This document shows positions 1 through 6,235 of a DNA stretch of 12,649 bases, piece by piece. Both the position numbers and the translations under genes were made by a program. Where the stretch lies: the NCBI GenBank assembly GCA_934643185.1, contig CAKUBN010000065.1, positions 1 to 12,649 of the forward strand. The letters run 5' to 3'. The notes beneath the pieces are model-generated. The model was given only the letters and a program-made list of their open reading frames with translations. It had not been told where the DNA came from and searched no databases. The stretch is from an uncultured Eubacteriales bacterium. GTDB taxonomy: Bacteria > Bacillota > Clostridia > Oscillospirales > Acutalibacteraceae. Numbering within the stretch: position 1 is the first letter of the stretch; each line of letters begins with the position of its first letter.

Positions 1-1
1 C

Positions 2-1375
2 CGCATTTTAGACGCGGACTGGCAGGCGCTGCACGCGTTTTCCTGCGGCGACATTTTAAATCGCTTTGAAACGGATACGGGTGCTGTGGGCGGCGGGGCA
101 GTGAGCTGGCTGCCGCAAATTTTAGTGACGGCTTACAGGCTGTGCGCGGTGTTTTTCCTCATCTGGATTTACAGCCCCGTGATGGCGCTCATCGCGCTCG
201 GCGGCGCGCCGGTGGTGTTGCTGCTGTCTGCCGCCGTGCTCAAAAAGCGGCGGGCATTTGAAAATAAGCTGCGCCGCCTCGGCAGCGAAATGACCGCGTT
301 TGAAGCGGAGACGTTTTACACGGTCGATACGGTGAAATCGCTCGGCACAATGCAAAGCCAAAGCCGAAAGCTAAAGGAAAAACAGGAAGCGCTGCGCACA
401 TGCAGTTTGCAATACAACATGTTTTCCGTGCGCGTGAATGCGCTTTTGCGGGTTGCGGGGGCGTTCACGCAGTTTACCGCCATGGGCTACGGGCTGTATT
501 TATTGTGGACGCGTGCCATTACATTCGGCACGCTGACACTTTTTTTGCAGCAGCGCAGCAGCCTGACAAGTGCGTTTGAAAGTGCCGCAGGGCTTATCCC
601 AAAGTTTTTGAGCACGGCGGTCTCCGCGCATCGCGTGCGGGAGCTTTGCGAGCTGCCGAAGGAGCGCCACGGTAAAACGGCACTGCCGCAGGGCGCACTT
701 ATGGTAGAACTCAAAAATGTGACAGCCGCATACCGAAACGGCGAAGCGGTGCTGAAAAACGTATCGTTTGCGGCAGGGCCGGGGGAGATTGCCGTGCTTG
801 TTGGCACATCCGGTGCGGGGAAAACGACGCTGGTGCGTGTTTTGCTCGGACTCGTTTACCCGGAAAGCGGACGTGCTGTGCTGCGCGGGAAGAATGGATG
901 CGAAATCGTCATCAGCGCCGAGACACGCTGTGCATTTTCGTATGTACCGCAGGGCAGCACGCTGTTTTCCGGCACGATTGCGGAGAATCTGCGCATGGCA
1001 AAAGAGAACGCCACGGAGGAGGAAATGACAGCGGCGCTCAAAACCGCCTGCGCATGGGCGTTTGTGTCATCGCTGCCAAACGGCGTGAACACGAAGATCA
1101 CAGAGCACGGCGGCGGGCTTTCCGAGGGGCAGGCACAGCGCATCGCCATCGCCCGCGCGGTGCTGCGCGGCGCGCCGATCCTGCTCCTTGACGAAGCGAC
1201 CTCGGCGCTTGATGAAAAGACCGAAGCGCAGGTTCTGAAAAATCTTTTAACCGCGCTGCCGGACACCGCGTGCATTTTGACGACGCACCGCCCGGGCGCG
1301 CTGAAATACTGCACGCGCCTGTACAAAGCGGAAAACGGCGCACTGACGTGCATAGAAGTGAACAAACCCGCCTGA
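2..1375 (+). CDS. ABC exporter, fused membrane and ATPase domains (5' partial)
   Basis: The reading frame is open from base 2, so the true start lies upstream; 457 codons are visible. A GTG at 86 is in frame, but the residues before it (including CGDILNRF) match the coupling region of ABC exporters, so it is not the start. Membrane-like stretches lie at about residues 36-78 and 145-185. The ATPase domain follows: Walker A GTSGAGKT at 268-275, Q-loop glutamine 317, signature LSEGQ at 373-377 (Glu in place of the usual second Gly), Walker B ILLLDE at 393-398, D-loop SALD at 401-404, and switch histidine 429. The fused layout is that of type IV (MsbA/LmrA-like) half-transporters that work as dimers. 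The substrate (drug, lipid or peptide) cannot be told. A partner half-transporter could lie upstream. Confidence 0.9.
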   Translation, partial: RILDADWQALHAFSCGDILNRFETDTGAVGGGAVSWLPQILVTAYRLCAVFFLIWIYSPVMALIALGGAPVVLLLSAAVLKKRRAFENKLRRLGSEMTAFEAETFYTVDTVKSLGTMQSQSRKLKEKQEALRTCSLQYNMFSVRVNALLRVAGAFTQFTAMGYGLYLLWTRAITFGTLTLFLQQRSSLTSAFESAAGLIPKFLSTAVSAHRVRELCELPKERHGKTALPQGALMVELKNVTAAYRNGEAVLKNVSFAAGPGEIAVLVGTSGAGKTTLVRVLLGLVYPESGRAVLRGKNGCEIVISAETRCAFSYVPQGSTLFSGTIAENLRMAKENATEEEMTAALKTACAWAFVSSLPNGVNTKITEHGGGLSEGQAQRIAIARAVLRGAPILLLDEATSALDEKTEAQVLKNLLTALPDTACILTTHRPGALKYCTRLYKAENGALTCIEVNKPA

Positions 1376-1412
1376 AAGACATTTTAAATGCGTTTTTCGG
1401 CGGGCTTTGTTT
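1361..1412 (+). terminator. Possible intrinsic terminator overlapping the ABC exporter stop codon
   Basis: The arm AACAAACCCGCC (1361-1372) is formed by the last four sense codons of the exporter. It pairs with GGCGGGCTTTGTT (1399-1411), leaving one unpaired base, and a T-rich run is built into and after the right arm. The 26-nt loop is long and the T-run is interrupted by G, so termination strength is uncertain. Confidence 0.5.
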
Positions 1413-1487
1413 ATGACTTTGGGCGGGATTTTGCCGAACGCGCAGTCTTTTCCGCGCGTGGGTGAAAATGCTTGGGCATTTTGAACA

Positions 1488-1516
1488 TTGTCGTTTTGGT
1501 TGTAATTCCTTATAAT
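1488..1516 (+). promoter_or_regulatory. Sigma-A type promoter for the MATE gene
   Basis: TTGTCG at 1488-1493, a 17-base spacer, then a perfect TATAAT at 1511-1516. Transcription would begin near 1523, about 30 nt before the ATG at 1553. That leaves no room for a riboswitch and rules out the longer reading frame that begins upstream at 1472. Confidence 0.7.
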
Positions 1517-1552
1517 AATGTGCGTATTTTAAAAAGAGAAGGGGAAACGGAC

Positions 1553-2890
1553 ATGAATAAGGACTTAACGACCGGCAAGCCGGCGAGTGTTTTGCTGCGG
1601 TTCACGCTGCCGATGCTTTTGAGTGTGGCGTTCCAGCAGCTTTACAATATCGCAGACAGCGTCATCGCGGGCAAATTTGCGGGTGAAGACGCGTTGGCGG
1701 CGGTGGGCGCTTCGTACCCCGTGACGATGATCTTCATGGCGGTCGCGTTCGGCATGAACATCGGTATTTCGGTCGTCATCTCGCAGCTTTTCGGCGCGAA
1801 GGATTTTAAAGAAATGAAAACGGCGGCGTATACGGGCTTTATTTCTGTTGCGGTGCTTGGCGTGGTGCTCACGGTCGTCGGCACAGTGCTGTGCGAGCCA
1901 ATCTTACGCATGCTCGGCACGCCGGAGAACATCATGGAAGATACGGCGCTGTACCTTGCTATTTACATTTGGGGGCTTTTGTTCCTTTTTATCTACAACA
2001 TTTCTTCCGGCGTGTTCACGTCGCTCGGCGACAGCAAAACGCCGCTGTGGTTTTTGATCGCGTCGTCCGTCGGCAATATCGCGCTCGATGCCGTGTTCGT
2101 CATCGTATTCCACTGGGGCGTCGGCGGTGTTGCGTGGGCGACGTTCCTCGCGCAGGGCGTGGCTTCCGCGTGTGCGTTCTGGGCGGTCTTGCGCCGCTTA
2201 AAGTCCATTGAGACAAAAGAAAAGCCTGCGCTGTTTTCCGGTGCGATGCTGCGCCGTATTTCGATCGTAGCCATTCCGAGCATTTTGCAGCAAAGTTTCG
2301 TTTCGGTCGGCAATTTGTGCATTCAGGGACTTGTCAACGGTTTCGGTTCCTCCGCCATCGCGGGCTATTCCGCAGGCGTAAAGCTCAACACGTTCGCCAT
2401 CACGTCGCTGACGGCGCTCAGCAACTCGGTTTCGAGCTTTACGGGGCAGAACATCGGCGCGGGCAAAATGGAACGCGTGCGCAGCGGCTTCAAAGCGGGG
2501 CTTGTGATGTCGTTTGCTGTGGCGCTCGTCTTTATGGGCGCGTATGTGTTCTGCGGCGAAAACCTCCTGCTGCTCTTTATGAACAGCACCTCGGCGGAGG
2601 CCATCGAGATCGGCAAAAAATTTCTGCTTATTGTCTCGCTGTGCTACCTGTTCCTCGCATTAAAGCTTGCCGCGGACGGCGTGCTGCGCGGTGCGGGCGC
2701 AATGGTATACTTTATGATTACCACGTTCTTAGACCTCATCCTGCGCGTTGTTTTGGCGTTCATTCTGGTGCACCCGTTCGGCATCACCGGCATTTGGCTT
2801 TCGTGGCCGTTCGGCTGGGTGATCTCCAGTACTGTGTCGCTTACATTCTACCTTTTGGGCGTTTGGGACCCGCTGAAAAAGAAAGCATAA
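1553..2890 (+). CDS. MATE family multidrug/cation antiporter
   Basis: A 445-residue polytopic membrane protein of normal length for MATE (NorM/DinF-like) transporters, which expel cationic drugs or metabolites in exchange for Na+ or H+. About twelve hydrophobic segments fill the protein. Family-like features are the N-terminal LLRFTLPMLLS, QQLYNIADSVIAGKF at about 28-42, the LGDSKTPLW loop at 158-166, the WGVGGVAWAT segment near 188-197, and LRGAGAMVYF in the second half, which echoes the first-half loop as expected for a duplicated bundle. The ATG at 1553 was chosen because AGAAGGGGAAA (about 1536-1546) precedes it and the promoter lies just upstream. The frame could extend back to a TTG at 1472, but that lies before the promoter. 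The gene is transcribed alone and converges on the ABC-F gene. The substrate is unknown. Confidence 0.92.
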   Translation: MNKDLTTGKPASVLLRFTLPMLLSVAFQQLYNIADSVIAGKFAGEDALAAVGASYPVTMIFMAVAFGMNIGISVVISQLFGAKDFKEMKTAAYTGFISVAVLGVVLTVVGTVLCEPILRMLGTPENIMEDTALYLAIYIWGLLFLFIYNISSGVFTSLGDSKTPLWFLIASSVGNIALDAVFVIVFHWGVGGVAWATFLAQGVASACAFWAVLRRLKSIETKEKPALFSGAMLRRISIVAIPSILQQSFVSVGNLCIQGLVNGFGSSAIAGYSAGVKLNTFAITSLTALSNSVSSFTGQNIGAGKMERVRSGFKAGLVMSFAVALVFMGAYVFCGENLLLLFMNSTSAEAIEIGKKFLLIVSLCYLFLALKLAADGVLRGAGAMVYFMITTFLDLILRVVLAFILVHPFGITGIWLSWPFGWVISSTVSLTFYLLGVWDPLKKKA

Positions 2891-2895
2891 AAAGC

Positions 2896-2944
2896 AAAAA
2901 GCCTTACACCGAGCTCAAAATAGAGCAAGGCGTAAGGCTTTTTT
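2896..2944. terminator. Bidirectional intrinsic terminator between MATE and ABC-F genes
   Basis: A perfect 12-bp stem, AAAAAGCCTTAC (2896-2907) with GTAAGGCTTTTT (2932-2943). A-runs on the left and T-runs on the right let it act on both strands. The loop contains a further GCTC/GAGC mini-stem (2913-2926). It starts 6 nt after the MATE stop and ends 20 nt past the ABC-F stop, so one hairpin serves two convergent genes. Confidence 0.88.
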
Positions 2945-2963
2945 ATTACTACATTTCGGCTTA

Positions 2964-4568
2964 TTACGCGTGACCCGTCACGCGCAGATAGTCCGCGTAG
3001 GCACCGTCGAAAACGCGAATTTTGCGATCTTCGAGCACCGCGATTTTCGTCGCGAGCTTATCGATGAAATAGCGGTCGTGCGAAATAAACAGCAGCGTGC
3101 CGGTGAATTCTAATAAAGCGTCCTCCAGCATCTCACGCGTTTCAATGTCGATGTGGTTCGTCGGCTCATCGAGAATGAGAAAATTCACGCGGTTCTGCAA
3201 AAGAATGGCGAGCTTTAACAGCACTTTTTCGCCGCCCGAAAGGGAAGAGACGCGCTTCATCACCGCTGCGCCGCAGAAGTAGTATTTGGCTAAAATCTGC
3301 CGCGCTTCGCCCTCGCTGCACACGCATTCGCGGCGGAACGCTTCGAGCACGCTGTCTTTGTCGTTAGAAAAGCGAATTTCCTGCGGAATGTACCCAAGCT
3401 GCACGGAGGGGTTGAACTTTGCCGTGCCGGAAAACGGAACGTCGCCGAAAATTGCGCGCAGAAGCGACGTTTTGCCCGTGCCGTTCGCGCCGAGAAACGC
3501 CATGCGGTCTTTTTCCTCCACAAGCAGCTCTGCCTGTTTAAAAAGCACGGTCTCGCCGAACGAAAGGGAGAAATCCGTGAGCTTTAAGACCTCGCGCCCG
3601 GTGCGGTCGCCCGCAAAGCGCATCGGGATTTTGGGCTTTTCAAGCTGCGGGCGGCGCAGCTTATCCATTTTCTCAAGGCGCAGCTCCAGCATTTTGGCGC
3701 GGCGGAAGAACTTTGGATTATCCGCCTGCGCGCCCCACTCGCGAAAACGCTTGATGGCGGCCTTCATCGCTTCGATCTGCTTTTGCTGGTTTTTGTACTG
3801 CTCAAATTCGAGGAGCATCTGGCGCTCCTGCTCCTCTTTTGCGGCTGTGTAGCCGCCGGGGTAGCTTGTGCAGATGCCGTCCTCTAAAATGAGCGTGCGT
3901 GTTGCCACGCGGTCTAAAAATCGGCGGTCGTGCGAGACCATCAAGACCGTGCCGCGGTATTTTGCAAGGAAGCCCTCAAACCAGTCGAGCGTCTGCATGT
4001 CGAGGTGATTCGTCGGCTCGTCGAGCAACAAAATATCCGGCTCGCGCAGGACGACGGCGGCTAAATTCACGACGGTTTTCTGCCCGCCGCTGAGGATGTT
4101 ATACGGGCGTTCGAGCAGGTCGTTCAGCTTAAACCCCTGCACAATGCTTTTCAACCGCGTTTCCACGTCGTAGCCGCCAAGCGCCGCATACCGGCTTTGC
4201 ACCTCGGTGTATGCATCGGCGTAGCGCTCGAAATCCTCCGTCATCTTTTCTTCCAGCTCGCGCAGCTTGGCTTCGACGGCGAAAACCTCCGAAAACGGCT
4301 CGCAGAGCACGTTGTACACGGTCGCGTTTTTGTTGCGTAGGCGGGGAATCTGCTCCAAAAGCGCGGTGCTCGCGCCGCGGCGCAGGGAAACTTCGCCGCT
4401 GTCCGGGCTTTCTTCGCCCGCAAGCAGCTTTAAAATGGTCGATTTTCCCGTGCCGTTGCGCCCAATCAGCGCTGCGCGCTCGCCGGTCATCACTTCAAAG
4501 CTGAGGTCTCTTAAAACGGGCTTGAAGCCGAAATTTTTATTTACATGTGAAAAACTGAATTCTGTCAT
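2964..4568 (-). CDS. ABC-F subfamily ATPase (ribosome-associated; probable antibiotic resistance or translation factor)
   Basis: Two tandem ATPase domains and no membrane segment, 534 residues: the soluble ABC-F layout, whose members bind the ribosomal E site and either displace antibiotics or rescue stalled ribosomes. Domain 1 has Walker A GRNGTGKS (36-43), signature LSGGQ (159-163) and Walker B LLLDEP (180-185). A charged linker spans about 241-325, with tip WGAQADNPKFFRRAKML near 278-294. Domain 2 has GANGTGKT (360-367), LSGGE (443-447) and LILDEP (464-469). Both catalytic glutamates (184, 468) are present, and there is no C-terminal extension. The start at 4568 has AGGAGT seven bases upstream; an in-frame ATG at 4601 adds 11 residues but has no binding site. 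The leader peptide and attenuator upstream favour a drug-inducible resistance role (Vga/Lsa/VmlR-like) over a housekeeping one. The subfamily needs a phylogeny. Confidence 0.93.
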   Translation of the reverse strand: MTEFSFSHVNKNFGFKPVLRDLSFEVMTGERAALIGRNGTGKSTILKLLAGEESPDSGEVSLRRGASTALLEQIPRLRNKNATVYNVLCEPFSEVFAVEAKLRELEEKMTEDFERYADAYTEVQSRYAALGGYDVETRLKSIVQGFKLNDLLERPYNILSGGQKTVVNLAAVVLREPDILLLDEPTNHLDMQTLDWFEGFLAKYRGTVLMVSHDRRFLDRVATRTLILEDGICTSYPGGYTAAKEEQERQMLLEFEQYKNQQKQIEAMKAAIKRFREWGAQADNPKFFRRAKMLELRLEKMDKLRRPQLEKPKIPMRFAGDRTGREVLKLTDFSLSFGETVLFKQAELLVEEKDRMAFLGANGTGKTSLLRAIFGDVPFSGTAKFNPSVQLGYIPQEIRFSNDKDSVLEAFRRECVCSEGEARQILAKYYFCGAAVMKRVSSLSGGEKVLLKLAILLQNRVNFLILDEPTNHIDIETREMLEDALLEFTGTLLFISHDRYFIDKLATKIAVLEDRKIRVFDGAYADYLRVTGHA

Positions 4569-4575
4569 TTTGATT

Positions 4576-4692
4576 ACTCCTGTTTTTGAATTTTTGTGCA
4601 TTCAAAAAGCAGGCCGAGACAGAATACATCAGGCGATCCGAAGAATCGCTCCGTACAAATGGATAGCCTTAGTTTCTGTCCATAGAGCCTGC
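4576..4692 (-). promoter_or_regulatory. Attenuator-like RNA with two competing folds in the ABC-F leader
   Basis: On the minus strand, fold A pairs the end of the leader-peptide gene with downstream RNA through three stacked helices: GCAGGC (4687-4692) with GCCTGC (4609-4614); GACAGAA (4674-4680) with TTCTGTC (4618-4624); and AGGCTATCC (4661-4669) with GGATCGCCT (4631-4639, one mismatch). Fold B pairs CCTG (4610-4613) and TTTTTGAAT (4600-4608) with ATTCAAAAA (4583-4591) and CAGG (4579-4582), with one bulged C. CAGG overlaps the ABC-F ribosome binding site AGGAGT (4576-4581). Bases 4609-4613 are used by both folds, so they exclude each other. Inference: a ribosome stalled early on the leader peptide leaves fold A intact and the binding site open. 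Five Ts after fold A (4604-4608) mean it might instead work as a terminator. Polarity is unproven. Confidence 0.6.
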
Positions 4693-4749
4693 ACGGAGCA
4701 CATCGAACCGGATCCGGAAGCAAAATGCGTGGTAATTGATCCGAACCAT
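4669..4749 (-). CDS. Leader peptide (26 residues) upstream of the ABC-F gene
   Basis: An ATG at 4749 opens a 26-codon frame that ends with TAA at 4669-4671, 100 nt before the ABC-F start. The peptide begins MVRINYHAFCFRIRFDVL and ends GSMDRN. A ribosome binding site region, AAAGGACGGTGAG (4754-4766), precedes it, and it lies about 38 nt after the predicted transcription start. Its 3' end supplies the left arms of fold A in the attenuator, which ties its translation to ABC-F expression. Short leader peptides that stall under antibiotics are established for erm genes and for several ABC-F resistance genes. This peptide was not recognised as any named one. An aromatic- and arginine-rich stretch (residues 6-15) would be the natural stall region, but that is inference. 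Confidence 0.6.
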   Translation of the reverse strand: MVRINYHAFCFRIRFDVLRAGSMDRN

Positions 4750-4793
4750 ATCGCTCACCGTCCTTTCAAAGCCAAGGGGCTGTTGTTTTTACC

Positions 4794-4822
4794 AGTATAG
4801 CGCACAAAAACGGACTTTTCAA
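4794..4822 (-). promoter_or_regulatory. Sigma-A type promoter for leader peptide and ABC-F gene
   Basis: On the minus strand, TTGAAA (4817-4822), a 17-base spacer, and TATACT (4794-4799). Transcription should begin near 4787, giving a leader of about 219 nt before the ABC-F ATG. That is far longer than the gene needs and fits the attenuator. It faces away from the hprK promoter, with 38 bases between the two -35 boxes. Confidence 0.75.
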
Positions 4823-4831
4823 GAAGATTTT

Positions 4832-4842
4832 ATGCACTGCAT
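4832..4842. promoter_or_regulatory. Short palindrome between divergent promoters
   Basis: ATGCA-C-TGCAT, a perfect 5+1+5 inverted repeat, sits between the -35 boxes of the ABC-F and hprK promoters. The position suits an operator for a dimeric regulator, but a palindrome this short can occur by chance. Confidence 0.25.
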
Positions 4843-4860
4843 GGGTAAGCGGAGTTTAAG

Positions 4861-4889
4861 TTGATTTTTGGCGGCAAATCCGCTATAAT
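4861..4889 (+). promoter_or_regulatory. Sigma-A type promoter for hprK
   Basis: TTGATT (4861-4866), a 17-base spacer, and perfect TATAAT (4884-4889). Transcription would start near 4896, giving a 118-nt leader before the hprK ATG at 5014. No comparably good promoter was seen between hprK and dnaE, so this may drive much of the gene string. Confidence 0.75.
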
Positions 4890-4912
4890 AATATAAGATA
4901 ACAGGTACCTTA

Positions 4913-4982
4913 GGCGTGCTTTGTGTGGGACGCCGAAAACAAAGGAGCAAAAGCCGCTAAAACAGCATAAAAAGGCTTTTGC
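4913..4982 (+). promoter_or_regulatory. Two hairpins in the hprK 5' leader
   Basis: Hairpin 1 pairs GGCGT (4913-4917) with ACGCC (4930-4934) across a 12-nt loop. Hairpin 2 pairs GCAAAAGCC (4947-4955) with GGCTTTTGC (4974-4982), a perfect 9-bp stem whose loop holds a GCT/AGC mini-stem (4956-4966). Hairpin 2 ends 15 nt before the hprK binding site. It could be a weak attenuator (T-run within the right arm) or a transcript-stabilising structure. It matches no riboswitch I recognise. Confidence 0.4.
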
Positions 4983-5013
4983 AGCCGTCTTAACTTTAGG
5001 GAGGAAGATCACG

Positions 5014-5979
5014 ATGCCGGAAGTTTACACCATACCGCTTTCCAAGATCATTCACGAGTTACAGCTTGAGACCGCTTTTCTGCCGAAGAGCGCCGATGAT
5101 ATTTTGATTCAATCGAGAGACGTTGTTCGCCCCGGCATGGAGCTGAACGGCTACCACGAATATTTTGACCCGAATCGCATCGCCGTTTTAGGCCGTGCGG
5201 AAATGTACATGCTGGAGAGCTTAAAGCCGGAGCGCCGCGCCATGGCGCTGGATAGCTACCTGTCCCTGAAGCCGCCGGCAGTGATTGTTTCCCGCGGTAT
5301 TGACCCCGGCAAGGACTTCATGGAGATTGCCGAAACATACCACGTGCCGGTGCTGCGCACGACGGAGTCGACCTCAAATGTTGTCGCGTCGCTCGTTGCG
5401 TATTTGAACGTCGAGCTTGCGCCGCGCATCACACGCCACGGCGTTTTGGTGGAGGTTTACGGCGAAGGTATTCTGCTTGTCGGCGACAGCGGCGTCGGCA
5501 AGAGCGAGACGGCCATCGAGCTCATCAAGCGCGGCCACCGTCTCATCGCGGACGATGCGGTGGAAATTCGCCGCGTATCCAGCAAATCACTCGTCGGTCA
5601 GTCCCCGGAGAACATCCGCCACTTCATCGAGCTGCGCGGCATCGGCATCATCAACGCCCGCCGCATTTTCGGTATGGGTGCTGTTAAGCTGCAGGAAAAG
5701 ATCGACATGTGCATTAACCTCGAGATTTGGGACGCGACGAAGGTCTATGACCGCATGGGCATGGACAGCGAGTATACGGAGATCCTCGGCATCAAGGTGC
5801 CGGTGATGACGATCCCGGTAAAGCCCGGCCGTAACCTTGCCATCATCATTGAAGTTGCGGCGATGAACAACCGCCAGAAGAAGATGGGCTACAATGCCGC
5901 CTACGAGCTGCTCTCCGCGCTTGGCATGGATGCGTCCATGATGCCGCATGAGGAGATCAAAAGGGATTTGGATATTTAA
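5014..5979 (+). CDS. hprK: HPr kinase/phosphorylase
   Basis: A bifunctional sensor enzyme that phosphorylates, and removes phosphate from, the regulatory serine of HPr. It is the master switch of carbon-catabolite control in low-G+C Gram-positives. The protein has 321 residues, close to the usual 310 or so. The N-terminal domain covers about 1-130. The kinase core has conserved histidine in RHGVLVEVYG (H142), Walker A GDSGVGKS (157-164), the acidic pair in LIADDAVEI (D180, D181), and the HPrK signature IELRGIGIINARRIFG (205-220). The C-terminal helix region follows. The ATG at 5014 is preceded by AGGGAGGAAG (4998-5007); the frame is open back to 4921, but nothing there resembles a start with a binding site. 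HPr itself is not encoded in the window. The gene is followed by the palindrome array, not directly by the next gene. Confidence 0.97.
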   Translation: MPEVYTIPLSKIIHELQLETAFLPKSADDILIQSRDVVRPGMELNGYHEYFDPNRIAVLGRAEMYMLESLKPERRAMALDSYLSLKPPAVIVSRGIDPGKDFMEIAETYHVPVLRTTESTSNVVASLVAYLNVELAPRITRHGVLVEVYGEGILLVGDSGVGKSETAIELIKRGHRLIADDAVEIRRVSSKSLVGQSPENIRHFIELRGIGIINARRIFGMGAVKLQEKIDMCINLEIWDATKVYDRMGMDSEYTEILGIKVPVMTIPVKPGRNLAIIIEVAAMNNRQKKMGYNAAYELLSALGMDASMMPHEEIKRDLDI

Positions 5980-5999
5980 GCGGGTGCTTTTTAGTATAA

Positions 6000-6182
6000 A
6001 ACAAGATGCTTTGGCATCTTGTTCAGGGAACCCATGCAACTGGGTTCCCTACACTTGAAACGTCCACCGGACGTTTCAAGCTACCTTCCTAGTTTTTGGG
6101 TAGGCAAAAGGGTTTCGCTTTCTGCGGAAAGCGACTTAGGGCGCTGCCCTAAGAACCCGTAAACTTTCTCGAAGAAAGTTTA
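6000..6182. repeat. Array of seven end-to-end short inverted repeats
   Basis: Between hprK and the PHP gene the DNA is almost all palindrome. H1: AACAAGATGC (6000-6009) with GCATCTTGTT (6014-6023). H2: AGGGAACCCA (6025-6034) with TGGGTTCCCT (6041-6050). H3: CTTGAAACGTCC (6054-6065) with GGACGTTTCAAG (6069-6080). H4, weaker: CTACC (6081-6085) with GGTAG (6099-6103). H5: TCGCTTTC (6115-6122) with GAAAGCGA (6127-6134). H6: CTTAGGGC (6135-6142) with GCCCTAAG (6146-6153). H7: TAAACTTTCT (6160-6169) with AGAAAGTTTA (6173-6182). All arms are perfect and loops are 3-6 nt except in H4. Some hairpins abut with no spacer. The arms differ from one another, so this is not a tandem or CRISPR repeat. A composite dispersed palindromic element (REP/MITE-like) is the best guess. 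H1 might also end hprK transcripts, though its T-run is poor. Confidence 0.85.
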
Positions 6183-6235
6183 ATCAAAGACTTTTAACCA
6201 CGCTTACGGTTAGCTGAAAGTGAGAAAATAGCATC

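Noticed and set aside
2317..2973. 218-residue forward frame inside and past the MATE gene
   Set aside because: Out of frame with the MATE gene, low complexity in Arg/His, and it runs across the terminator.
4569..4601. 11-residue N-terminal extension of the ABC-F protein
   Set aside because: The ATG at 4601 has no ribosome binding site, whereas AGGAGT lies seven bases before the ATG at 4568.
4633..4649. Stand-alone terminator GCGAT/ATCGC in the ABC-F leader
   Set aside because: Only 5 bp and no T-run follows; more likely a local alternative within the larger leader fold.
4905..4982. T-box riboswitch upstream of hprK, suggested by GGTACC and nearby hairpins
   Set aside because: No full T-box motif, specifier loop or antiterminator could be traced, and the leader is too short.
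4921..5013. N-terminal extension of HprK (frame open from a TTG at 4921)
   Set aside because: A strong AGGGAGGAAG directly precedes the ATG at 5014, and the shorter protein has the normal family length. The upstream stretch is a hairpin-forming leader.
6000..6182. CRISPR array
   Set aside because: The units are inverted repeats of different sequence with no identical direct repeats or uniform spacers, and no cas gene is present.
6195..6212. Eighth hairpin TAACC/GGTTA after the palindrome array
   Set aside because: Only 5 bp with an 8-nt loop; not distinguishable from chance.
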